Of a DNA stretch of 8,534 nt, positions 1 through 5,688 are shown in pieces (positions within the stretch are counted from its first letter, which is position 1; each line of letters opens with the position of its first letter). The position numbers and the translations under genes are program-made. Origin of the DNA: Deltaproteobacteria bacterium. Its GTDB lineage: Bacteria > Desulfobacterota > Desulfobacteria > Desulfobacterales > Desulfosalsimonadaceae. The stretch spans positions 1-8,534 of the forward strand of contig JAJRPH010000207.1 in the NCBI GenBank assembly GCA_024280875.1, in the 5' to 3' direction. The notes under the pieces are model-generated. The model was given only the letters and a program-made list of their open reading frames with translations, was not told where the DNA came from and did not search any database.

Positions 1-20
1 AAAACCTCGCCGGAGGCGAA
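1..20 (-). terminator. possible intrinsic terminator of the HNH gene
   Basis: On the minus strand the arms TCGCC and GGCGA, separated by TCC, are followed by GG and at least four T at the window edge. The element lies about 90 bases after the HNH stop. The T-tract may continue beyond the window, so the call is weak. Confidence 0.3.
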
Positions 21-110
21 AAATAACAAAAAAACCGAAAACGCTATCTCAAAAAATAAAATTGCAAGTATCATATTAATAATCAAGGTGTTATATTGTA
101 GTAAAAAAAG

Positions 111-944
111 TTAACCGGACAGCAGTGAAGTCATATTTTTAAACTGCAAGCATTTAGTCCAAATATTTTTTAGAGCCTCTAATTGTTTGGTTATTACGAG
201 AGCAAGATGAGTATATCTTATAATTCGGTAAGAACCGATTCTATCGGGTTCCTTATTTTTAGAAAATTCGGTAATACTGTTGATAGAGCCCTCAAGACAG
301 AACAGAAATTCGAAATGGCCAGTTCTAAATATTGAGATTTTGTGACCGTCACCTTCCTCCAAATTTTTTGTTCTAATGTTTGTCATTCCATTTTCATCAG
401 GCATAATGTCATATTTATTTATATCGGGCTCCCAGAAGCCATCACCGGGCAAATTAATACCATTTAGGGCCTCTATTATGGAATCATCCAAGGGATCTAT
501 AGAGTCGTCATCAACGCGTAATGGCGTTATGCTTGCCACTACCCAAATTTGAGATTTTGAAAAAGAAACCCAAGAATCATACATCTTTTCAAGATACTGG
601 GAATTATCGATTGGTTTGAATGAAAGAACTCCGTGTTCAAGTTGTTCAGATACCCATTTCTCATGGTCATTTTTGATTTGATGCAGTTTTGAAGATGGCC
701 ATGAGTCAGCCAATTTGTCTATTTCGGAGTGGTGGTTTGGACATAGTAACATCAGATTTGAGTAATCATTTCTTTTAGCAAAAGGTAGTGCGTCATTTCC
801 TCTAGGTCCTTCTTTAGTACGGCTGACAATATGGGCTATTTCTCCGATTGTCTCGGCTGAACCGTCAGGAGATAGTTCAATCTTACAAATCGCACATCTG
901 TTGCCAGATCTTCCCCACAATAATTTGATATCTTTAATGCGCAT
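111..944 (-). CDS. HNH-domain nuclease-like protein with unrecognised C-terminal half
   Basis: The gene encodes 277 residues. The N-terminal ~100 residues carry an HNH-type zinc/nuclease signature: C17-x2-C20, then GEIAHIVSRTKEGPRGN with H38, then LCPNHHSEID with C68, N70, H71 and H72. The CxxC and C/H pairs would bind structural zinc, and H38 is the expected general base of the beta-beta-alpha-metal site. Residues ~105-277 match no family I know; they are rich in Asp/Glu and aromatic residues and could be a sensing or target-binding domain. The start at 944 is chosen because AAGGA lies 10 bases upstream. The frame stays open for 44 more codons to 1076, but that part is a GC-rich palindrome and reads as non-coding. 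The gene is visibly more AT-rich than the genes to its right and stands alone among repeats, which suggests transfer. A restriction or phage-defence role is possible but is inference. DNA cleavage is likely from the motif; the biological target is unknown. Confidence 0.8.
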   Translation of the reverse strand: MRIKDIKLLWGRSGNRCAICKIELSPDGSAETIGEIAHIVSRTKEGPRGNDALPFAKRNDYSNLMLLCPNHHSEIDKLADSWPSSKLHQIKNDHEKWVSEQLEHGVLSFKPIDNSQYLEKMYDSWVSFSKSQIWVVASITPLRVDDDSIDPLDDSIIEALNGINLPGDGFWEPDINKYDIMPDENGMTNIRTKNLEEGDGHKISIFRTGHFEFLFCLEGSINSITEFSKNKEPDRIGSYRIIRYTHLALVITKQLEALKNIWTKCLQFKNMTSLLSG

Positions 945-966
945 GTGGAATAATTCCTTAATATAA

Positions 967-1062
967 CGCGGCGGTTGAGCCGCGAGAATCGCAGTCGGCT
1001 CCAAAGCCCTTGATAGGCGGAGCGCGAAGCGCGGAGCCATCAAGGACATTGGAGTGAGCTGC
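967..1062. repeat. compound GC-rich palindrome upstream of the HNH gene
   Basis: Two hairpins lie side by side. The small one is CGCGGC (967-972) with GCCGCG (979-984). The large one spans 991-1062, with nested complementary blocks: GCAG/CTGC, CTCCA/TGGAG, CCTTGAT/ATCAAGG, GGC/GCC and GCGC-GAA-GCGC at the tip. The HNH reading frame stays open through it by chance. The structure ends 17-23 bases before the ribosome binding site and start of the HNH gene. It looks like a mobile or intergenic repeat, or a cassette boundary. It resembles an integron attC only partly, because no proper second core site is visible. Confidence 0.6.
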
Positions 1063-1116
1063 ACGCCTGGGGTCAAACCTTGATTTAAGGCTTATAGCTA
1101 AAGCTCAACAGCATCG

Positions 1117-1157
1117 ACGGCGGTAAAGATTTTTTTCTTTAACCGCCGTTTCTTTTT
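1117..1157 (+). terminator. hairpin with T-tract, terminator-like on the plus strand
   Basis: ACGGCGGTAAAG (1117-1128) pairs with CTTTAACCGCCGT (1137-1149) with one bulged A and an eight-base loop ATTTTTTT. The T-rich tract TTTCTTTTT follows at 1149-1157. This has the form of an intrinsic terminator in the plus direction, yet no plus-strand gene lies to its left. It could protect the HNH region against antisense transcription or be part of an inserted element. Confidence 0.4.
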
Positions 1158-1211
1158 GGGGCGGTGGGTGGGAATAGATCTTTAATCAGCTGGCCGCTGT
1201 CCTTTTTCTTT

Positions 1212-1358
1212 CGCCCTGCCTGACGGGAAAAATGTCGGTTTACATAATGCAATTTTATCAGATGGCATTTTTACCTTATTGTTTTTTTAAGATAGCAAAA
1301 ATTCTGTCTGATCAAAATTTGTTATGTAAAAGTGCAGTTTATCATGACAGGCAGGGCG
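1212..1358. repeat. 147-bp MITE-like imperfect palindrome
   Basis: The ends are perfect 11-bp inverted repeats, CGCCCTGCCTG (1212-1222) and CAGGCAGGGCG (1348-1358). Symmetry continues inwards: TTTACATAA on the left mirrors TTATGTAAA on the right, and CAATTTTATCAGA mirrors TCTGATCAAAATTTG apart from one indel. The whole sequence could fold into one long stem. There is no reading frame for a transposase. This layout fits a non-autonomous foldback or MITE element. I see no convincing target-site duplication in the flanks. Confidence 0.6.
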
Positions 1359-1512
1359 TTACGAGAATAATATCACAGCAAATAAGGTAAAATCCAACAG
1401 CACAAATCAAAATCTTTACTCCCATTGCATCTTAAATAGCGATTCGGCATTCCAGAAGGAATTAACACCGCAGACAAGCGCAATAATTCTTCAACAGTCT
1501 GTTACCGACCAA

Positions 1513-1557
1513 CCAAAAAAATACGGGATATACCACATCACGTGATATACCCCGTAT
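1513..1557 (-). terminator. intrinsic terminator of the 75-residue protein gene
   Basis: On the minus strand the arms ATACGGGGTATATCAC (1557-1542) and GTGGTATATCCCGTAT (1536-1521) form a 16-bp stem with two non-Watson-Crick positions and a five-base loop. Six T then follow directly at 1520-1515. It lies about 85 bases after the stop at 1642 and nothing else on that strand ends nearby, so it most likely closes the small transcription unit. Confidence 0.75.
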
Positions 1558-1641
1558 AATAGAAACACCGTTAACTCTTAGATGGTTATGCTATGCGTTA
1601 TTCACCAGTAATTATAAACTAAAATGATTCGCATCAGTTTT

Positions 1642-1869
1642 TTAAAAAAAAGATTCAGTCTTGTAATATTCTACTTCGCTGTCTTTTTTTTGAAACATAT
1701 CTTTAATTGTATCCACCACCTTGTCTAAAATTCCCGTTGAGCCGAAACCGACATAATGGGCCCTTTCAGACGGATATAAAAAACCCATGGTACCAAAATC
1801 CAATGGCAACAAATGCTGACGTTGAGTGGATCTACAGATATTCAAAAAATTAAATTTAAAGTTAAACAT
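1642..1869 (-). CDS. 75-residue protein of unknown function under a sigma-54 promoter
   Basis: I do not recognise this protein. The start at 1869 is set by the strong ribosome binding site AAAGGAGG, about eight bases upstream; an in-frame ATG at 1914 lacks a comparable site. The sequence begins with an aromatic-rich stretch (MFNFKFNFLNIC), followed by RSTQRQHLLPLDFGTMGFLYP. After SERAHYVGFGSTG comes a likely amphipathic helix at about residues 47-62 (GILDKVVDTIKDMFQKK), with hydrophobic residues in an i, i+3/i+4 pattern. The acidic tail ends in SFF. There is one cysteine, no signal peptide and no transmembrane segment. A sigma-54 promoter lies about 115 bases upstream and a terminator about 85 bases downstream, so the gene is probably a monocistronic, tightly controlled unit. 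The neighbouring PAS-type activator is the obvious candidate regulator. A surface-active or membrane-binding peptide, or a small regulatory protein, are possibilities only. Confidence 0.7.
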   Translation of the reverse strand: MFNFKFNFLNICRSTQRQHLLPLDFGTMGFLYPSERAHYVGFGSTGILDKVVDTIKDMFQKKDSEVEYYKTESFF

Positions 1870-1982
1870 AATGTTAACCTCCTTTTTATATAACATTCCT
1901 AACAGGAACAACAATCTAATTACAAATTAACAAAAATCAATGAACTGATCTCATTTTCACTTTCAAACGAAATTATTTAAAA

Positions 1983-1998
1983 TGCAACATACATGCCA
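1983..1998 (-). promoter_or_regulatory. sigma-54 (RpoN) promoter of the 75-residue protein gene
   Basis: The minus strand reads TGGCATGTATGTTGCA. Against the consensus TGGCACG-N4-TTGCA it differs at one position (T for C after TGGCA) and keeps the invariant GG and GC at the required spacing. Transcription would start near 1972, leaving a leader of about 100 bases before the ATG at 1869. The gene immediately upstream on the same strand encodes a sigma-54 enhancer-binding protein, which supports the call. Confidence 0.8.
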
Positions 1999-2230
1999 TT
2001 TTTAGTCAAAAATTTTAAAAAGAATCACTCAATTTACCTGCAAGCAATAACTATTTAAATATATAGATAAAATTAAAATTTTAAAATCAAGATAGAACGG
2101 GCAGGTGGATGGGGTCTTACGGTGACGGGTGTATACGAAGTGCACAAGAAAAAAAAATGAGGCATTCAAGCCCCGGGAATATTCAAGAAATACATATTAA
2201 ATGTTGATTTATTTATAAATTATACGCATG

Positions 2231-2244
2231 GGGCATTTCTGCCC
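2231..2244 (-). terminator. weak hairpin after the sigma-54 activator gene
   Basis: GGGC and GCCC separated by six bases form a short stem 11 bases after the stop of the activator gene. No T-tract follows on the minus strand; an AT-rich stretch begins a few bases later. It may slow or end transcription, but read-through towards the small gene cannot be excluded. Confidence 0.2.
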
Positions 2245-2254
2245 TAAAACGGGA

Positions 2255-4120
2255 CTATAACAAGCCATGCTTTTGCATTTTTCGAAATAAAGTTTTACGA
2301 TTGACATTTAATACGGATGCGGTCCTGTTTTTTCGCCACTGATTTTTTTCAAGAACGCTCCTGATAATATTTTTTTCAAAATTATCCATTGCCTGACTCA
2401 GTGAATCGGCATTTTCCTGAATGTCAACCGGGTCAAAATCATCCAGCGATACTGACTTGGGGACAGAAGTCGACATAAAATCTAAGGTATTAAGCGTAAT
2501 ATATCGCTGCAACACATTTTGAAGCTCCCGAACGTTTCCCGGCCAGTCATAATTATAAAGCATCCCCAGTACTTTACCGTCTAAAACCGGCATATTGTCG
2601 CTATTGGCGTAAATGGAAAGAAAATGCTCAACCAACAATGGCAGGTCATCTTTCCTTTCTCTTAAAGGCGGCAGCGTAATGGGAATAATGTGAATCCGAT
2701 AAAAAAAATCTTCCCGCATGCGGCCGTTTTTAACTTCCTCTTTCAAATCCCGGTTAGTTGCGGCTACAATCCGCACATCAGCCTTTTTGACTTCATTGCC
2801 GCCGACCGGGGTATAACCCCCACCCTCCAGAACCCTTAATAATTTAACCTGTCCGGTCAAATTGATCTCGCCCAGTTCATCTAAAAAAAGCGTTCCTCCG
2901 TTTGCCTGGTCAAAAAATCCGGGTTTATCCAAATTGGCTCCGGTAAAGGCCCCCTTCTTATATCCGAAGAACTCACTTTCAAACAAATTTTCCGGGATGG
3001 CGCTGCAATTGACAGGGACAAAAGGACGATCGTGATTATCGCTTAATTTATGGATCTCACGGGCAACCAGTTCCTTTCCGGTGCCGGATTCACCATATAT
3101 AATGACATTGGCAATGGACGCGGCGGCTTTTGAAATATGTTCATAAACATCCTGCATAAACCGATTCTTCCCAATAATATCCCCGAACTTATAACGCTCT
3201 TTGATCGTTGACTTTAAACGTTTATTTTCTTTTCGAAGCTGTTGTTTCTCGAGTTTATGCTCGGTCATATCGGAAATAAACCCTTCGACTTCACTCACAA
3301 CGCCATCATCGGAGACAATTCCCAGGCCTTCTTCCCAGACCCACTTCTGCTGACCGGATGCGGTAATAATCCGATATTCCATCTGAAAGGACCGCCCGGA
3401 AGTCAGGGAAGATTGAATCTGGTCATACATATCATCCCGGTCTTCGGCATGGATCATATCCATATAGGCTTTTTTAGAGTTATCAATTAATTCAAACGGA
3501 GAATAATCCGTCAGCCACTTACATCCGGCACTGACATATTTCATGGTCCGAAGCGAATCATTGCTGCAGCGATACGCCATCCCCGGCAAATTTCCCATGA
3601 GCTTGGTCAGTTTGCGCTCACTTTCAATTAACGCTTTTTCCGTTTGCTTAAATGCCGTAATATCATTAAAAGACCCGACACTGCAGCGTGTTCCGGAGAT
3701 CATATCAATACGCACATACATGTCTTTATATTCACCAAAACGGTTATGCACTCTGCATTCGTATTCAGTCGGTGCCAGACTCCGATCCTGGCGGCGCTTG
3801 ACATGATAACGCTTCATTCTTTCCAGATCGTCATCCGCAACGAAATCCGTCCACTTCATCTTGTTGTGAATTTCTTTTTTTGAGTATCCGGTCAGATCTT
3901 CAAACTTGGCATTAACCATGGATATGGTCATATCATTTTCAATAATAATCGTTGCGGTACCGGTATTTTCAAAAACACTGCGATACCGTTCTTCGCTTTC
4001 AGCCAATTCCTTTGGGGAGACCTGGCGCTCTGTATCCAAAACCTTGAGTTCTTCAATGCGATGCCGCAGGACATGAAGTTCTTGGATAAGCTCTTTTTTG
4101 GATTTTTTGATATCACTCAT
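2255..4120 (-). CDS. PAS-PAS sigma-54-dependent transcriptional activator
   Basis: This 621-residue protein activates transcription by RNA polymerase with sigma-54, using ATP to remodel the closed complex. Domains in order: a coiled-coil start (about 1-40), a PAS domain (about 41-160), a second PAS with its C-terminal PAC segment (about 165-290), a linker helix, an AAA+ sigma-54 interaction domain (about 312-545), and a Fis-type helix-turn-helix at the end (about 585-620, NRTASVLNVNRKTLFRKM). The AAA+ module is complete: Walker A GESGTGKE (343-350), GAFTGA (390-395) that contacts sigma-54, Walker B LFLDE (411-415), PPLRER (484-489) and WPGNVREL (526-533). There is no receiver domain, so the signal is probably a ligand, redox state or partner sensed by the PAS domains; no haem- or flavin-binding motif is evident. 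The ATG at 4120 has no clear Shine-Dalgarno, but the coiled-coil start fits the family. The nearest likely target is the small gene downstream. Confidence 0.93.
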   Translation of the reverse strand: MSDIKKSKKELIQELHVLRHRIEELKVLDTERQVSPKELAESEERYRSVFENTGTATIIIENDMTISMVNAKFEDLTGYSKKEIHNKMKWTDFVADDDLERMKRYHVKRRQDRSLAPTEYECRVHNRFGEYKDMYVRIDMISGTRCSVGSFNDITAFKQTEKALIESERKLTKLMGNLPGMAYRCSNDSLRTMKYVSAGCKWLTDYSPFELIDNSKKAYMDMIHAEDRDDMYDQIQSSLTSGRSFQMEYRIITASGQQKWVWEEGLGIVSDDGVVSEVEGFISDMTEHKLEKQQLRKENKRLKSTIKERYKFGDIIGKNRFMQDVYEHISKAAASIANVIIYGESGTGKELVAREIHKLSDNHDRPFVPVNCSAIPENLFESEFFGYKKGAFTGANLDKPGFFDQANGGTLFLDELGEINLTGQVKLLRVLEGGGYTPVGGNEVKKADVRIVAATNRDLKEEVKNGRMREDFFYRIHIIPITLPPLRERKDDLPLLVEHFLSIYANSDNMPVLDGKVLGMLYNYDWPGNVRELQNVLQRYITLNTLDFMSTSVPKSVSLDDFDPVDIQENADSLSQAMDNFEKNIIRSVLEKNQWRKNRTASVLNVNRKTLFRKMQKHGLL

Positions 4121-4128
4121 ATGATATA

Positions 4129-4176
4129 GAAGGCTGAAGGTTAAAGGTAGAAAACTGAAGGTAAGAGGTCAAAGGC
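4129..4176. repeat. degenerate purine-rich repeat with AAGG units
   Basis: GAAGGCTGAAGG is followed by similar units (TTAAAGGTAG, AAAACTGAAGG, TAAGAGG, TCAAAGG) on the plus strand. On the minus strand this is a pyrimidine-rich leader of the activator gene, which explains why no Shine-Dalgarno is seen next to its start. Such degenerate repeats are prone to slippage. Confidence 0.4.
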
Positions 4177-4193
4177 AGTAACCTCATCTCCCT

Positions 4194-4222
4194 ATTACAC
4201 AATTTGCTTTGAACATGCTCAA
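4194..4222 (-). promoter_or_regulatory. possible sigma-70 promoter of the PAS/sigma-54 activator gene
   Basis: On the minus strand TTGAGC (-35, 4222-4217) and TGTAAT (-10, 4199-4194) are separated by 17 bases. Four of six and five of six positions match consensus, but the second position of the -10 does not. Transcription would start near 4187, leaving about 66 bases of leader. Confidence 0.35.
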
Positions 4223-4226
4223 CGAC

Positions 4227-4934
4227 TTATGCAATCTCCGGTCGAAAAAACAATGATGCTCCCAGGTAAATCCCGAAAACAATCATAAAAATTCCACATG
4301 TAAATAAAATGGCATAATATATTTTTTTATTCAAAATCCGCACACCAAAAAAAGCAAAATATGAAACTAAAAGATACCATATCAAATCGCCAGCCTCATG
4401 ACCGATAAAAAAAGCGATCAGCTTTGGCCAGTTATACAAAGAAATGTCAAACTGAATCATAAATGAAAAACCGATGGTCGCCCACCATATCCACCAGTAC
4501 GGATTTGACATGGAGACCATCGCACCGCCGAGTACAGGACTCTCAAAACCCTGATTAATTGACCGTGGCTCTTCAATATTATTATTTTTTTGAGCAGATA
4601 AAAACTCGGTCGGGATTTTATTACGATAAACATTGATGATAACTGATGCACCGAAACATAGCAATATAACCCCGCCGGCAACCCCGACAACACGCATAAA
4701 TATCACATTATGAAATATAAATGAAAATCCGGAAAGCAATAGCAGAATAATCCCCATTTCGATCACTGCATGACCTAAAATAATCCAGGCACCCATCAGG
4801 TAACCCCGCCGCTGCGTTTTAACGGATTTAATAATTGTATACGTTAAAAGCGGACCGGGGGCCATGGCACCAGTCAATGCAACAAGAAACGAAAATACAA
4901 ATATGCTTACCAGGGAAAAATCAAAATTACCCAT
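4227..4934 (-). CDS. LysE/RhtB family exporter
   Basis: This 235-residue inner-membrane protein belongs to the LysE/RhtB amino acid (or small metabolite) efflux superfamily. About six hydrophobic segments can be drawn at roughly 8-28, 43-68, 72-101, 135-160, 170-195 and 205-231. The family signature APGPLLTYTI sits at 25-34 in the first segment, and NPYWWIWWATIG (144-155) opens the fourth. The loop at about 102-132 is polar and charged. Length is close to the usual ~200-230. The substrate cannot be read from the sequence. The start at 4934 has no Shine-Dalgarno but lies 12 bases after the nitroreductase stop, so the gene is probably translated from the same message and perhaps coupled to it. 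The pairing suggests export of a compound modified by the flavoprotein, which is inference. No clear terminator follows the stop. Confidence 0.88.
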   Translation of the reverse strand: MGNFDFSLVSIFVFSFLVALTGAMAPGPLLTYTIIKSVKTQRRGYLMGAWIILGHAVIEMGIILLLLSGFSFIFHNVIFMRVVGVAGGVILLCFGASVIINVYRNKIPTEFLSAQKNNNIEEPRSINQGFESPVLGGAMVSMSNPYWWIWWATIGFSFMIQFDISLYNWPKLIAFFIGHEAGDLIWYLLVSYFAFFGVRILNKKIYYAILFTCGIFMIVFGIYLGASLFFRPEIA

Positions 4935-4946
4935 TACACGGCCGGA

Positions 4947-5489
4947 TTAAAACGTATCATAGTGTACAAAATCACTGACATTATGCCGCTTCGGCGCTTT
5001 TGGTATCTTTGTGGGATAGCCCAATGGTATCAGTGCTACATTTTCAACCTCTTCCGGAAGTTTGAGTACGGCTTTTGCTTTATTATGATCATAAAGACCG
5101 ACGACAACCGTTCCCAGCCCCAATGTGTGGGCAGTAAAGCAAATGCTGTACGTTGCGAGTCCCGAATCAAACATAAACCAGTCACCGAATTTTGTCGTGA
5201 CAACACCTTTATAGTAGCCGGAGGTCCCGAGCTTAGCGCATACAGCAAGGACAACGGGCGCTTTTAACACGGATTTATATGCGGGATTGGACGCAGGCAC
5301 CGATTCAGCAAGCTGTTCTTTGACCGAAGGATCCTTAACCACAACAATTTCCCAGCATTGGGTGTTTGCCCAGGAAGGTGTCCACTGAATTGCTTCGAAT
5401 ATCGTTTGCAGCGCATCTTCCGGCACTTCTTGATCAGAATAATTTCTTATGCTTCGCCTTTCTTTTAATAACTTAATCACATCTTCCAT
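4947..5489 (-). CDS. nitroreductase-family FMN-dependent oxidoreductase
   Basis: This 180-residue cytoplasmic flavoprotein should use NAD(P)H to reduce a nitro, quinone or other electrophilic substrate, working as a dimer. The family pattern is complete: RRSIRNYSDQEVPEDAL (11-27), whose Arg and Ser residues bind the FMN phosphate; PSWANTQCWEIVVV (38-51), where Cys45 replaces the usual Pro of NxQPW; GLGTVVVGLYD (124-134); and LIPLGYP (153-159). The length is normal for the compact branch. The start at 5489 follows the strong ribosome binding site AGGAGG seven bases upstream; the frame stays open upstream to 5555 but without such a site. The gene is first in a probable two-gene unit with the exporter downstream. 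Its 5' flank lies in a palindromic repeat, and I see no good promoter there, so read-through from ispD is possible. The natural substrate is not known. Confidence 0.9.
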   Translation of the reverse strand: MEDVIKLLKERRSIRNYSDQEVPEDALQTIFEAIQWTPSWANTQCWEIVVVKDPSVKEQLAESVPASNPAYKSVLKAPVVLAVCAKLGTSGYYKGVVTTKFGDWFMFDSGLATYSICFTAHTLGLGTVVVGLYDHNKAKAVLKLPEEVENVALIPLGYPTKIPKAPKRHNVSDFVHYDTF

Positions 5490-5526
5490 ATCAGTTCCTC
5501 CTGTCCCTGTTAAATTATCTGTTTCA

Positions 5527-5688
5527 AACGTTGATGGCTTCGTAAAGAAGTCCAAATTCTTTGTTGCGCTACATCCTTCGTTTCTTCATGGTACGCTAAG
5601 TACTAATCATCACTCAGGATTTGCGCGCCTCGAATTTGGATCTTTTTTCTTTGCCATCAGAATCTGACTTTACGAGTTTATCAACGTT
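5527..5688. repeat. palindromic MITE-like repeat overlapping the 3' end of ispD
   Basis: The outer inverted repeats are AACGTTGAT (5527-5535) and ATCAACGTT (5680-5688). They continue as TTGATGGCTTCGTAAAG on the left and CTTTACGAGTTTATCAA on the right, which match as inverse at 13 of 17 positions. TCCAAATTC near the left end mirrors GAATTTGGA near the right end. The ~160-bp unit carries no transposase. I recall very similar sequences scattered in Desulfobacterales genomes, but I could not check this here. It fills most of the gap between ispD and the nitroreductase gene and contains the ispD stop codon at 5614. Confidence 0.65.

Larger units (their letters stand above)
1077..1641. other. 565-bp intergenic region made largely of inverted repeats
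   Basis: I see no gene here on either strand. It contains a hairpin with a T-tract (1117-1157), a MITE-like palindrome (1212-1358) and the terminator of the small gene (1513-1557). The block AATAAGGTAAAAT at 1381-1393 is the inverse of a stretch at 1267-1280 near the centre of the palindrome, with one base of difference in length. The stretch 1394-1512 shows nothing I can name. The accumulation of palindromes suggests a site where small elements have inserted. Confidence 0.6.
1858..2254. other. AT-rich regulatory region between the sigma-54 activator and the small gene
   Basis: No gene is visible. From right to left on the minus strand it holds a short hairpin after the activator stop (2231-2244), the direct repeat ATTCAAG at 2164-2170 and 2181-2187 (17-base period), an AT-rich segment around 2041-2090, and the sigma-54 promoter at 1983-1998. 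The direct repeat is about 165-190 bases upstream of the -24 element, a normal distance for an enhancer-binding protein site. That role is inference. Confidence 0.45.

Noticed and set aside
945..1076. 44-residue N-terminal extension of the HNH protein
   Set aside because: It is encoded by the GC-rich palindrome; the start at 944 has a proper ribosome binding site and begins directly before the HNH domain.
961..1080. A true integron attC site
   Set aside because: One end resembles R-L boxes, but the opposite end has no GTTRRRY core complementary to it, and no integrase is in the window. It is kept only as an attC-like palindrome.
3242..3883. Three plus-strand open frames opposite the PAS region of the activator
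   Set aside because: They are antisense to a long gene with complete, conserved domains and show no recognisable protein motif or ribosome binding site.
5490..5555. Upstream extension of the nitroreductase frame by 22 residues
   Set aside because: The strong AGGAGG lies before the ATG at 5489, and the extension runs into the repeat with no family similarity.
5449..5667. Plus-strand open frame of 72 codons across the palindromic repeat
   Set aside because: It overlaps the nitroreductase start and the ispD end in antisense, and most of it is repeat sequence. Similar open frames recur only because the repeat does.
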